From: JADGGV01 sp035715725
GTDB lineage: Bacteria; Gemmatimonadota; Gemmatimonadetes; Longimicrobiales; RSA9
DNA length: 64,000 nt
Direction: 5' to 3'
Assembly: GCA_035715725.1 (NCBI GenBank)
Contig: DASTKT010000165.1
Coordinates: forward strand, 18,909-82,908
Shown one piece after another: positions 1 through 7,253 of the stretch. Position numbers and translations under genes: made by a program. The notes below the pieces were generated by a model. It saw nothing but the letters and a program-made list of their open reading frames with translations, did no database searches and had not been told where the DNA came from. Positions within the stretch are counted from its first letter, which is position 1; every line of letters begins with the position of its first letter.

Positions 1-456
1 CACCGACTCGTTGTAGTCCTGGCGGCTGACGGCGATCCGGTTCTCCGTTTCCGTCAGCTCGTCCTGGAGCCCCACGAAGTTCTGGTTGGCGCGGAGCTGC
101 GGGTACGCCTCGACCGAGACGTTGATGAAGTTGCGGAGCTGGTCCGTGAGCGCCGAATTGGCCTGGCTGAGCTCGTCCGCGGCGGCGCCGGACTTCACCG
201 CGTTCGCGATGCGGTTCGCGGCGCTCGCCAGGCCGGCCCGCGCCTGCGCGACCTGCGTGTAGGTCTGCTTCTCGAACTCGGCGGCGCCCTGCACCGTGGC
301 CACGAGGTTCGGAATCAGGTCGTTCCGGCGCAGCAGCTCCGTATCGATGTTGCCGCGGGTCTGCTTGACGCGCTCGTCGAGCGCCTGGATCCGGTTGTAG
401 CCGCAGCCGGCGACGACGACGAGCAGAAGCGGGATCCAACGCGCATTCCGTCTCAT
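1..456 (-). CDS. lemA: LemA family lipoprotein (C-terminus cut by window edge)
   Basis: The visible 152 residues begin with a lipoprotein signal (LLLVVVAGC, Cys at about residue 17) and continue with the LemA pattern: VKQTRGNIDTELLRRNDLIPN, then an Ala-rich amphipathic helix and RNFINVSVEAYPQLRANQNF. LemA proteins are membrane-anchored helical bundles of unknown molecular function. The ATG shares an ATGA overlap with the stop of the upstream nucleotidyltransferase, so the two are probably translationally coupled. A TPM-domain gene lies at the head of the operon, and TPM/LemA pairing is a common arrangement. The C-terminus is beyond the window. Confidence 0.9.
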   Translation of the reverse strand, partial: MRRNARWIPLLLVVVAGCGYNRIQALDERVKQTRGNIDTELLRRNDLIPNLVATVQGAAEFEKQTYTQVAQARAGLASAANRIANAVKSGAAADELSQANSALTDQLRNFINVSVEAYPQLRANQNFVGLQDELTETENRIAVSRQDYNESV

Positions 457-1184
457 GCGCCCCTTCCCTCCGTGAGAGTGTCGACGTAGTCGGTCGCGCG
501 AGCGACGCCGGCGACGAAGCCGGTGGTCAGTGGATCGTCGATGGGCACCTTGAGCGCGGTGCGCTCCACGCGGGCGCGCCAGACCCGGCGGAACGGCTCG
601 CCGTCGAAGCGGGCCGTGCCAGCCGCGTCCGTGATCGTCGCCTCCGTCGACGACGGCACGTCCCGGCCCGAGAGGCGCAGGAGGGCTCGGAAGTAGGTCG
701 TGAAGGACGGCAGCGCGGTGAGCAGCAACGTCCCGATCTCCTCCGGGCGCTCGGCGGCGAGCAGCAGACCCGTTCGCAACTGGACGAGCTTGCCCCGCAG
801 CTCGCGCTCGGCCTGGAGGCGCATCGCCGGAAGATCGTCGCCCAGGTTCGCGACCGGGTCGTCCCCGGCGAGCACGACGCGCGCGTCGCACATGTCGGCG
901 ACCTCGATCGCGAACGCGTCGGACGCCTCCTGCCACTCCGTCCACGACAGGACCATCGGCGGCGTATTGCCGGCCTTGGCCCAGCGCCGCGCGAGCGGCG
1001 AGATCAGCCGCAGGGCCGAAGGATCTACGCGGTCCAGCAAGACCAGGACGTTCACGTCGCTCACGCCCGCGATCGCCTCGCCGCGCGCCACCGAGCCGTG
1101 AAGGAGCACGCTGCGCAGCCGCGGGCCGAGGATGGCCTGCAGCTCGCGCGCGAGGGATGCCGCGTTCTCCCTGGAATCCACCAT
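453..1184 (-). CDS. Minimal nucleotidyltransferase-fold protein in TPM-LemA operon
   Basis: A 243-residue protein. The N-terminal part has the nucleotidyltransferase (Pol beta-like) signature HGSVARGE at about residues 29-36, followed by SDVNVLVLLD at 42-51. In active enzymes the second element normally reads DxD; here it is D43-V44-N45, so the second carboxylate is replaced by Asn. The rest is helical and would fit a substrate-binding or HEPN-like tail. The ATG at 1184 was chosen because it starts just before the conserved domain, and any upstream extension would run through the TPM gene. It sits 8 nt after the TPM stop and overlaps lemA by 4 nt. Substrate unknown; it may be catalytically impaired. 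Confidence 0.8.
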   Translation of the reverse strand: MVDSRENAASLARELQAILGPRLRSVLLHGSVARGEAIAGVSDVNVLVLLDRVDPSALRLISPLARRWAKAGNTPPMVLSWTEWQEASDAFAIEVADMCDARVVLAGDDPVANLGDDLPAMRLQAERELRGKLVQLRTGLLLAAERPEEIGTLLLTALPSFTTYFRALLRLSGRDVPSSTEATITDAAGTARFDGEPFRRVWRARVERTALKVPIDDPLTTGFVAGVARATDYVDTLTEGRGA

Positions 1185-1192
1185 TCCGCCTC

Positions 1193-2041
1193 CTACCAGC
1201 TCCGTCCCGCGCCGCCGCCGCCGAAACCACCGCCACCGCCGAAGCCGCCGAAGCCGCCACCACCTCCCCCGCCGCCAAACCCGCCCCACCCGCCCCCGAA
1301 GCCTCCCCAGCCTCCGCGGTGCCCGCCGCCGATCGGGAAGAAGATCGGGAAGAAGAGGCCTCGCCGCCGCCGTCCACCGCGTCCGCCCCGCCCGCCGCGC
1401 CCGAACATCGACAGGATGATGACGATGATGATGCCCCAGAAGATGATATCGCCCAACGAGATACCGCGACCGCCCGGGGGTGGGCGAGGCTGTGCCGGGG
1501 GAGCGCCCGTGAGCTGGAAGCCGAAGCGCTCCGCGTACCGCTGGGCGATCGCACGGACGCCCTGCACCACCCCCGTGCCGTAGTCCCGCCGCTGGAACCA
1601 CGGCACCATGTACTGGTCGGCGATCCGCCCGGCCTGGGCGGCGGTGATGAACGTCGTCGTGCCGGTGCCCGTCTCGATCTTGAGATGCCCGCGGCCGTCC
1701 TCGGAGGTCTCCTTCGGCACGACCAGCACGACGACGCCGGTGTTGCGGTCCGGCTCGCCCGGATTGCCCTTCTTGCCGACGCCCCACTGCCGGCCGAGCT
1801 GCAGGGCCACCTCGTCCGGCGTCCGGCCCTTGAGCGACGGCAGCGTGACGACGACGATCTCGCCGCCGGACCTGGCGCGGACCTCCTGCACGATGCGCTC
1901 GATCGAATCGCGCTGCGGCTGCGGGATCACCCCCGCGAAGTCGTTGACGTAGCCGACGGGCCTCGGAAGCTGAAGCTGGGCCGAGAGCGGGGCGACCAGG
2001 CCGAGAAGGAGGATGCAGGCGAACGTGAAGGAGCGCTTCAA
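1193..2041 (-). CDS. TPM-domain (YgcG-type) membrane protein with Gly-rich tail
   Basis: A protein of about 282 residues starting with a signal peptide (KRSFTFACILLLGLVAPLSA, cleavage near residue 21). The TPM domain follows at about 29-175 (YVNDFAGVIP, GGEIVVVTLPSL, GVVVLVVPK), then a transmembrane helix at about 197-212 and a cytoplasmic tail made almost only of Gly, Arg, Phe and Trp. TPM proteins are extracytoplasmic and often paired with LemA. The start is TTG at 2041, taken because it is the only start codon directly before the signal peptide; no strong ribosome binding site is visible. It is the first gene of the three-gene operon. Confidence 0.82.
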   Translation of the reverse strand: MKRSFTFACILLLGLVAPLSAQLQLPRPVGYVNDFAGVIPQPQRDSIERIVQEVRARSGGEIVVVTLPSLKGRTPDEVALQLGRQWGVGKKGNPGEPDRNTGVVVLVVPKETSEDGRGHLKIETGTGTTTFITAAQAGRIADQYMVPWFQRRDYGTGVVQGVRAIAQRYAERFGFQLTGAPPAQPRPPPGGRGISLGDIIFWGIIIVIILSMFGRGGRGGRGGRRRRGLFFPIFFPIGGGHRGGWGGFGGGWGGFGGGGGGGGFGGFGGGGGFGGGGAGRSW

Positions 2042-2398
2042 CGTGCCGTCCGGGTCAGGAGTGGGCCGCGGCCCGGAATGTACGGACGCGCGCCCCGGGC
2101 GCAACCACGTCCGCGCCGGGCGGCGCACGGCGGTGAGCGGGCCGCCGGCGCCGCCGGCTCGGCCGGTGCGCGCCGGTGGGGTGGGGTCGGCCCGTTCGCG
2201 GTGGGCGCGCGGCGGGGCTCCCGCGCACGATTCCCGGCCGAAACCGGGGTCGGTGGCGCGCGGGCCGCGGACACCCGGGGCGGGAGGGCGGAGGCGGCGC
2301 ATCGCATACGTCATGTCTTCCGTACGCGGTGCTGCCGGATTTTGTTGCGGGCTGGTGGGGTTGTTCACGCCGTGAACACGGCGGCGCGGCGGACGGGC
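2042..2398. other. Intergenic stretch between TPM gene and partition cassette
   Basis: No convincing gene is seen in these 357 bases; open frames here are Arg/Pro/Gly-rich by-products of high GC. It must hold the promoter of the TPM operon, but no clear -35/-10 pair stands out. It contains one perfect parS-like site at 2363-2377, just downstream of the third cistron of the partition cassette. Confidence 0.6.
2363..2377. other. parS-like site 1 (GTTCACGCCGTGAAC)
   Basis: A 15-nt near-palindrome with 7-nt arms GTTCACG/CGTGAAC around one central base. The same sequence, differing only in the centre base, occurs at 2944, 6612 and 20567. It resembles the arms of the canonical chromosomal parS (GTTTCAC/GTGAAAC) but is not identical, and it lies 21 nt downstream of the parA-parB-HTH cassette. 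Calling it a ParB binding site is inference. Confidence 0.6.
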
Positions 2399-2641
2399 TC
2401 AGCCGGCGCGGCGGAGCTCCTCGGCGATGCGGCGGAGGCGGTCGGCGTGACCCGCGAGGAAATCGGCGAGGCGGTGCCGGACGTCGAGGGGCATTTCACG
2501 CTTGCCGGCGCGGTACTTGTCGAGCGCGCCGCGGCTGCGGCGGGCGACCGCGGCGAGGTCGTCCAGCGACAGTCGGGGCGCATCGAGCGCCGAGCGGGCG
2601 AGCGGAGTGGGGCCGGCCGTCGGCGGCGGAGCGTGATCCAT
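2399..2641 (-). CDS. Small HTH-like third cistron of parAB cassette
   Basis: An 80-residue protein with no recognised family name. After a Pro-rich start, residues 24-75 look like a compact helix-turn-helix: LSLDDLAAVARRSRGAL, then DKYRAGKREMPLDVRHRL, then a basic amphipathic helix. The ATG overlaps the parB stop by one base (TGATG), so it is almost certainly translated with parB. Third genes in partition operons are often accessory DNA-binding or regulatory proteins, which is a plausible but unproven role here. Because GC-rich DNA readily yields short open frames, the main support is the coupling and the HTH-like pattern. Confidence 0.58.
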   Translation of the reverse strand: MDHAPPPTAGPTPLARSALDAPRLSLDDLAAVARRSRGALDKYRAGKREMPLDVRHRLADFLAGHADRLRRIAEELRRAG

Positions 2642-3537
2642 CAGGCCCGGGCGGCGTCGGTGCCGGCGCGGGAGCGGAGCGCGTCGACGAGCGGCTCGAG
2701 CTTCGCGAGGGCGTCGCGGGCCTCGCTGGCGTCGAGGTCCTCGGGGCGGCGGCGGAGGCGGAAGATGGTGGTGTCGCCGCGGCGGACGAGGCCGAAGGCG
2801 CGCTTCCAGCGGGGTGGCGCGTGGGGGGCGGGCCCGGCGGGCCCGGCGCCGTTAACGCGGCCGATCTCGCGGCGGAGGACGAGGGCGCGCCGCGTGGCGT
2901 CGGCGACGTGAGCGGCGCGCAACAGCGCGGATTTCGGCAGCGTGTTCACGGCGTGAACATCGAGGCCGGAGGCCGCGAGGAAGCCGGTGGTGACGGCATC
3001 CGCGATGGTGAGGCGCTCGGAGACCTTGCCGGCGCTCCAGCCCATGACCTTGCCGATGTCGCGCACGCCGGCGGGCTGGTGGGCCTGGCGGAGCGCGGCG
3101 CGGACCTTGTCGACGGAGTGGGCCTCCTCGAGCGCGGTCTGCTGCTCGCGCTGGGCGTTCTCGACGGCGACGATGATCGCGGCGGCGAGGTCGTCGACGT
3201 TGCGAACGCGGGCGGAGACGGTGCCGAGGCCGGCGCGGCGGGCAGCGCGCCAGCGGCGCTCGCCGCCGAGGAGCTCGTAGCGGCCGCCGGCGCGCTCGCG
3301 GACGGCGATCGGCTGAATGATGCCGCTCGCGCGAATGGAGGCGGCGAGCTCGTCGAGCTTGACCTCGTCGAAGTCGACGCGCGCCTGGAAGGGGCTCGGG
3401 TCGATCCGGTCGACGGGGATCTCGCGGAGCATCTCGCCCGCTTCGGGCGAGACGATCAGGCGGTCCAGGACGTCCCGGACGTTGCTGCCGTGGCCCTGGC
3501 CGAGGAGGCCGGTCCCGAGGCCGCCCCGGCGCTTCAC
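2641..3537 (-). CDS. parB: ParB/Spo0J family partition protein
   Basis: A 298-residue CTPase-clamp-type ParB. The N-terminal domain opens with IPVDRIDPSPFQARVDF at about 40-56 and carries the conserved arginine-rich motif GGERRWRAAR at 91-100, which binds CTP and spreads on DNA in this family. A central HTH follows (DIGKVMGWSAGKVSERLTIA), then a basic linker and a C-terminal dimerisation helix. The GTG at 3537 was chosen because GGAGG lies 6 nt upstream. It is 34 nt downstream of parA. It is shorter and more diverged than a typical chromosomal ParB, suggesting an accessory or plasmid-type partition system. A parS-like site lies inside its own coding sequence. Confidence 0.93.
   Translation of the reverse strand: MKRRGGLGTGLLGQGHGSNVRDVLDRLIVSPEAGEMLREIPVDRIDPSPFQARVDFDEVKLDELAASIRASGIIQPIAVRERAGGRYELLGGERRWRAARRAGLGTVSARVRNVDDLAAAIIVAVENAQREQQTALEEAHSVDKVRAALRQAHQPAGVRDIGKVMGWSAGKVSERLTIADAVTTGFLAASGLDVHAVNTLPKSALLRAAHVADATRRALVLRREIGRVNGAGPAGPAPHAPPRWKRAFGLVRRGDTTIFRLRRRPEDLDASEARDALAKLEPLVDALRSRAGTDAARA
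2944..2958. other. parS-like site 2, inside parB (GTTCACGGCGTGAAC)
   Basis: The same 15-nt near-palindrome as at 2363, with G as the central base. It lies within parB, where it encodes Val-His-Ala-Val-Asn. Placement of a centromere-like site inside the par operon is known for chromosomal parS in several bacteria; its role here is inferred. Confidence 0.6.
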
Positions 3538-3571
3538 GGGCGGCCTCCGACGCGAACGCGGGGTGCGGCGC

Positions 3572-4288
3572 TCACCTGCCCCTCCCGCGGCCGAGATCGA
3601 GGTCGCGGACGACGTCCCGGGCGAGGTTGCGGTAGGCGATCGCGGCGCGCGACGTGGGCGCGTAGGCGAGGAGCGGCCGGCCGTACCCGCTGCTCTCGGC
3701 GGCGCGGACGTCCTCGGGGATCTGCACACCGTAGAGCGCGTCCGGGTAGTTCTCGAGGAGGTGCTCCTCGACATCCCGCGTCAGCAGGCGGCGCGGCTGC
3801 ACCCGCACGAGGATCGCGCGCAGCTTGTGCACGCCCCGCTCGACGGAGCCGTTGAGCACCTCCGCGATGTCGCGGAGCGCCGGCAGATCGAGCGGCGTCG
3901 GCTGGAGCGGAACGAGGGTGAGGTGGGCCTGATCCAGCGCGGCGAGGCTGAGTGGCCCGAGGCTGGGCGGCGTGTCGGCGACGACGACGTCGGCCTCCGC
4001 GTCGGCGAGCAGCGGCGGGACGTCGGCGGCGCCGGCGCCGAGGAGCCCGCGGCCGCCGCGCCGCAGCCACAGCTCGCCCTTCGCCCCGCTCAGCTCGATC
4101 GGCACCGGCGGGTCCTTCCACGGGTCGGGCGCGGGCATCTGGCCGAGGGCCAGGCTCCCGGACGCCTGCGGATCGAGGTCGACGAGGGAAACGCGATACC
4201 CGAGGTTCGCCAGCTCGGCCGCAAGGTTGATGGCGCTGGTGCTCTTGCCGCAGCCGCCCTTGGCGCCTGCCACCGTGAGTAGTTTCAC
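3572..4288 (-). CDS. parA: ParA/Soj-type partition ATPase
   Basis: A 238-residue MinD/ParA-fold ATPase that starts directly with the deviant Walker A box (KGGCGKST at about 10-17). It continues with SLVDLDPQASGSLAL (Walker A' region) and VVVADTPPSLGPLSLAAL (Walker B). It lacks an N-terminal DNA-binding extension, so it resembles the small Soj-like class rather than the larger self-repressing plasmid ParA. It would drive segregation with ParB bound at parS. The GTG at 4288 follows a purine-rich AAAAAGGGA stretch. It is the first gene of the cassette and has a good promoter at 4431-4459. Confidence 0.94.
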   Translation of the reverse strand: MKLLTVAGAKGGCGKSTSAINLAAELANLGYRVSLVDLDPQASGSLALGQMPAPDPWKDPPVPIELSGAKGELWLRRGGRGLLGAGAADVPPLLADAEADVVVADTPPSLGPLSLAALDQAHLTLVPLQPTPLDLPALRDIAEVLNGSVERGVHKLRAILVRVQPRRLLTRDVEEHLLENYPDALYGVQIPEDVRAAESSGYGRPLLAYAPTSRAAIAYRNLARDVVRDLDLGRGRGR

Positions 4289-4411
4289 GAAATCCCTTTT
4301 TCCGTAGAGGATCCGCGATGCCGGAGCGGGGTCGAAGGTATGCGCGGGCCCGTCAGCCGGCCAGAGGGACCGGTCGGTCGCTGCACGGGCGACGTCGCCG
4401 GGACGGGGTGG

Positions 4412-4459
4412 CATTCCCGGAATGGTCCGTATTCTACGGACGAGAGGTCGATCAGGCAA
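4412..4459 (-). promoter_or_regulatory. parA promoter with overlapping inverted repeats
   Basis: Reading the minus strand, TTGCCT (4454-4459) is followed by a 17-nt spacer and TAGAAT (4431-4436), a good housekeeping promoter pointing at parA. A perfect inverted repeat GTCCGTA-TTC-TACGGAC (4425-4441) covers the -10 box, and a second one, CATTCC-C-GGAATG (4412-4424), lies at the start site. These are good operator candidates for repression of the operon. The leader to parA is about 135 nt. Confidence 0.6.
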
Positions 4460-4514
4460 CCGTGGGTTGCGACGTCGCATCTCGTTGCGCCGTCGGGAGG
4501 TGCCCGGAACGACG

Positions 4515-4548
4515 AAGCGGCGGACTCGACCGGTCGAGTCCGCCGCTT
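4515..4548. terminator. Perfect 34-nt palindrome, likely bidirectional terminator
   Basis: Two 17-nt arms are exactly complementary with no loop bases (AAGCGGCGGACTCGACC and its complement), flanked by T/C-rich sequence. It lies between the end of the CAP-domain lipoprotein gene and the parA promoter, where termination of the lipoprotein transcript is expected. Confidence 0.7.
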
Positions 4549-4573
4549 CCCCGCCATGCCGCCCGGGGCCCGA

Positions 4574-5173
4574 TCAGGGCGAGCCGGCCGGATCCGCCTC
4601 CTCGCCGAACCAGACGACGGCATAGTGGTCGGAGATCGCCGCGCCGACCGATTTCCACTCGAGGTTGGCCCACGGACCCTGGTTCAACACGACCGCGAGG
4701 TGAGCGGGGCTTCCCCGCCAGGCGTCGAGGGCGCCCTGGGTCGTGGCGCGGCCGCCTCGCATGCCCATCGCGATCTCGTAGCCGTTCGAGTCGTACACGT
4801 CGTTCGTGATCTCCCGCGGCTTGTTCCACATGCAACCGGCCTGGGCGTTGTCCTCCGTGTAGCAGCAGGGGGTCCAGGGGCCCTTGTTGGACCAGCTGTG
4901 GAGGATGCAGACGCCGTTCGCCGGCGCGTTGCGCTCGAGATCGTCGACGTGCTTCTGGGCGATGATCGTCAGCGACCGGGAGACGGGGATGGCCGGCAGC
5001 CCCTTGGCCACGCGATAATCGTTGACGACCTGGACCAGCGGGCGGGTGTCCGGAGACGGGTCGGTGGCGCCGAACGGATCGGAGCCGCCGGCGTAGCGCT
5101 GGATGTTCTCCGGGAAGCACGCGCCCAGGACGAGCGCCGCGAGGAGCGGAGGGACCAACCTCGAGAGCTGCAT
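4574..5173 (-). CDS. CAP/SCP-domain (PR-1 like) lipoprotein
   Basis: A 199-residue exported protein with a lipobox (LAALVLGAC, Cys19) followed by a CAP domain. Recognisable pieces are LVQVVNDYRVAKGLPAIPVS, AQKHVDDLERN, ILHSW with a Cys-containing insert, YEIAMGMR, LDAWRGSPAH and a C-terminal VGAAISDHYAVVWFG strand. Bacterial CAP proteins are extracytoplasmic with poorly known activity. Six Cys residues after the lipid-anchored one or nearby suggest disulfides. It stands alone on the minus strand and ends in the palindromic terminator at 4515. Confidence 0.85.
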   Translation of the reverse strand: MQLSRLVPPLLAALVLGACFPENIQRYAGGSDPFGATDPSPDTRPLVQVVNDYRVAKGLPAIPVSRSLTIIAQKHVDDLERNAPANGVCILHSWSNKGPWTPCCYTEDNAQAGCMWNKPREITNDVYDSNGYEIAMGMRGGRATTQGALDAWRGSPAHLAVVLNQGPWANLEWKSVGAAISDHYAVVWFGEEADPAGSP

Positions 5174-5370
5174 CGCGTCTGTCGAAGTGCGAGGGGGCGA
5201 ATCGGGCGAGCCACGCCGGTCGGCCGGCTCGATCGACGGCTACACCGGTTAGTCTCGGATCGTGAGTCGCGGACTTGAGGGTCGCGGAAGCAGCGAGGAT
5301 GGGGAGGTGCCGGAGGGCGCGTCGGCGGCCCGCTTCCCTGGCGGGGGCGCGGCGGGCCGCGGGCCGCCGA

Positions 5371-5859
5371 TCAGGGCGGCGGCTCGGCGGCGAACGCCGC
5401 CTCGGGGGGCGTGGCCGCGCCGGTCGGGGCGTGCGTGGGACGCTCGAGCCGCCGCCGCTGCCGGCGGCGTCGGGCCGCCTCGGTGACGGAGCGGCGGATG
5501 CCGCGCCGCTCGAGGCAATCGACGATGACCGCGGCGAGCCCGTCCCGGCGGATCAGCTCCACCGCCCGCTGCGTCAGACCGACGACGGCGCCGCCGCGCC
5601 CGTACCCGCCCGTGGGCGACGGCATGCGGTAGATCAATCCGCTCCTGACGAGAAGCGCGGTGGCGGCCGTGAAGCGTTGGCCCCCCGGATAGCGCGAACG
5701 CTCGTACAGCGCCGCGCGCAGGTCCCGAACGGCGATCTCGTGTCCCTGCTCGCGGCGGGCCAGGAGGAGATCGAGCACGAGCGCGGCGAGCCGGGTCGTC
5801 GCTTCGGACGCGGGGTCGCCTCGATGGTCGGAGCACGGCGACACGGGGAGTGACGACAT
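5371..5859 (-). CDS. Winged-helix-like small protein (paralog of 14537 gene)
   Basis: A 162-residue protein of unknown function. The central part (LDLLLARREQGHEIAVRDLRAA, then a variable turn, then ALLVRSGLIYR) and the element VGLTQRAVELI align by eye with the protein at 14537-14866 (VDTLADAETDGYELELGRLHA, LETAGLVWT, VGLTQKAVDVL). This pattern fits a winged-helix fold, in which LVRSGLIYR would lead into the wing. The C-terminal 45 residues are Arg- then Pro/Ala-rich and probably disordered. The ATG at 5859 has GGAGG 5 nt upstream. It is not in an evident operon. Confidence 0.7.
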   Translation of the reverse strand: MSSLPVSPCSDHRGDPASEATTRLAALVLDLLLARREQGHEIAVRDLRAALYERSRYPGGQRFTAATALLVRSGLIYRMPSPTGGYGRGGAVVGLTQRAVELIRRDGLAAVIVDCLERRGIRRSVTEAARRRRQRRRLERPTHAPTGAATPPEAAFAAEPPP

Positions 5860-6054
5860 ATCGGCCTCCTGCAAGGCGTTGGGCCGGACGTGCCGGGTGT
5901 GTTAGGGTGTCTTGACTTCGGCGGCGGCTCGGGGTTGCAAGGTGTGCGCCTAAGTCCAACGGGCGGCGTTGCTTGTCCGGCCCGGCGCGTGAGGCGGCGC
6001 GCGGCGGAGTGGCGCGGGGCTCGGCGCGCGGGGCTCGGCATGCGGCGCTCGAGA

Positions 6055-6119
6055 CGCAGGGAGCGGATCACGGGGGGCGGATCCCGGGAGCGGACCGCGG
6101 GAGCGGATCCCGGGGGCGG
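6055..6119. repeat. GC-rich imperfect short repeats (GAGCGGATCC-like)
   Basis: Four imperfect copies of a 13-16 nt unit around GGGAGCGGATCC follow one another, preceded at about 6010-6050 by two copies of GCGCGGGGCTCGG. This looks like a local slippage product in non-coding DNA. No function is implied. Confidence 0.5.
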
Positions 6120-6283
6120 CCGAGGGGCCGTCGGGAGCCGCGGCGCCCGGCGGCCGTCCAGGCTGTGGCGCGGGGGCGAGGCACCCGGCGGCGGTCGCGG
6201 CCAGCGTAGGCCCCGCGTGACCGCGACTGACCCGCGCAGCCCCGCGGCCGTGGCCGTCAACCTGCACGTACTGTCCGGCGCGA

Positions 6284-6417
6284 GCCTCGACCGACCGACG
6301 ACGCCCGGACCTTGCCGGTCGGACCCGAGGCGAGGAGGTCAGGGCCGCGGTTTACCGCTTCTCCTCGACCGTCGGTCCTGGAAATCCCGGCGCTCCGGCG
6401 CCGGGATTTCTCTTTTT
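6284..6417 (+). ncRNA. Candidate structured RNA ending in an intrinsic terminator
   Basis: Three consecutive strong hairpins can be drawn on the plus strand: 6284-6289/6326-6331 with inner 6291-6297/6316-6322; 6331-6337/6361-6367 with inner 6347-6350/6355-6358 closing a TTTA loop; and the terminator stem 6381-6393/6398-6410 followed by TCTTTTT. An alternative pairing 6293-6300/6370-6377 (GACCGACG/CGTCGGTC) would compete with the first hairpin. No protein gene precedes the terminator. I do not recognise SRP, 6S, RNase P or tmRNA core motifs. The 5' end is uncertain and the call is inference from structure. Confidence 0.4.
6381..6417 (+). terminator. Strong intrinsic terminator (plus strand)
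   Basis: A perfect 13-bp stem (GAAATCCCGGCGC/GCGCCGGGATTTC) with a 4-nt loop is followed by TCTTTTT on the plus strand only. No plus-strand gene is recognised upstream, so it points to an unannotated transcript. Confidence 0.85.
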
Positions 6418-6611
6418 GGGGGTACGAGAGGCGGGTCGGGCCCGCCGCCCGACGCGGATGCGGCACGACGCCGCGCGTCGGCGCCGTGCCGGCCTCTGAC
6501 GCGAGGGCGACGCGCATGAAGAGGAGGGGGACCGGAATTGGAAGTGCGGCGTGGGGAGGGCCGCGGCGCCAGAACGAAGACCGACTGCCGTCCAACTGCT
6601 ATCGACCCGCC

Positions 6612-6626
6612 GTTCACGGCGTGAAC
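6612..6626. other. parS-like site 3 (GTTCACGGCGTGAAC)
   Basis: A perfect copy of the 15-nt near-palindrome, in intergenic DNA about 2.3 kb upstream of parA and about 310 bp from tRNA-Arg. Confidence 0.6.
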
Positions 6627-6784
6627 CGCGCGAGCGGGGAGGCGGTCCGCGATAGAGCCTCGTCCACCGCACCCAGCGTCCTCCGCGACAGGGACGCCTT
6701 CCAGCCCAACCATCGTCGGAACGCGACCGCGTTCCCGAGGCTCTACCGCGGAACCACCCAGCGCGACTCGTCTCTGCCTTGCCG

Positions 6785-6826
6785 AGTCTAGCCATGCGGG
6801 CGAGCCGGGTGTATTGGACCAAGGTC
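6785..6826 (-). promoter_or_regulatory. GGACC promoter-like element, copy a
   Basis: On the minus strand the sequence GACCTTGGTCCAAT (6813-6826) is followed exactly 21 nt later by CTAGACT (6785-6791), the same spacing as copies at 11562 and 14406. No convincing gene starts about 100 bp downstream; short Arg/Ser-rich frames near 6713 and 6672 are the only candidates. Confidence 0.5.
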
Positions 6827-6897
6827 GGACGGTCCGTCGGCCGGGGGGAACGCACGCCGTTGCGACACCGGGTTGCGCAGGCCGGCGCTGGATGCAC

Positions 6898-6931
6898 GAG
6901 CGGCCACCCTCGCCGGAGCAGGTGGCCGCTC
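6898..6931 (-). terminator. Hairpin downstream of tRNA-Arg
   Basis: An 11-bp stem (GAGCGGCCACC/GGTGGCCGCTC) with a 12-nt loop begins 6 nt after the tRNA 3' end on the minus strand. There is no T-run, so termination may be weak or the hairpin may serve 3' processing. Confidence 0.55.
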
Positions 6932-6937
6932 TGAAGG

Positions 6938-7011
<74 letters not shown>

Positions 7012-7253
7012 GGTGGCGGGCCCCCGTCGTTATCGACGCCGAGCGAGCCCGTGGCGCCACGAGAGGCTTTCCGCGCGTCAAATATAACGCCGGGCGGCGG
7101 CGCCGTGCACCCCTGCGGAGCACGGGCCAGCGGCGGGATGGACGGCGCCACGGCGCGGGGAGCCAACGACGCTTCAGTAGTCTTACGGATTGAGGCGACA
7201 GCGCGCGAGCACGCATTGTTGCACGCGCACCCATCTCGTCCCGCCCTGCACGG

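Larger units (their letters stand above)
5860..6937. other. 1.08-kb region without a convincing protein gene
   Basis: Open frames here are Arg/Gly/Pro-rich and show no recognisable domain. The region does contain several non-coding signals: GC-rich imperfect repeats (6055-6119), a cluster of strong hairpins ending in a T-tailed terminator (6284-6417), a parS-like site (6612), a copy of the GGACC promoter-like element on the minus strand (6813) and the tRNA terminator (6898). It separates the partition/lipoprotein segment from the regulatory segment. Confidence 0.55.

Noticed and set aside
1195..1340. CCNCCN-type repetitive DNA looking like a Pro-rich gene on the plus strand
   Set aside because: It is the reverse complement of the Gly-rich tail of the TPM-domain protein.
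6284..6417. Possible identity of the structured stretch as SRP RNA, 6S RNA, RNase P RNA or tmRNA
   Set aside because: The conserved core sequences of these RNAs were not found, and it is too short for RNase P or tmRNA. Left as an unnamed candidate.
6339..6713. Short minus-strand frame starting about 100 nt after promoter-like element a
   Set aside because: No ribosome binding site, Arg/Ser/Pro-rich translation, and it runs through a parS-like site and the plus-strand terminator. Not enough to call a gene.
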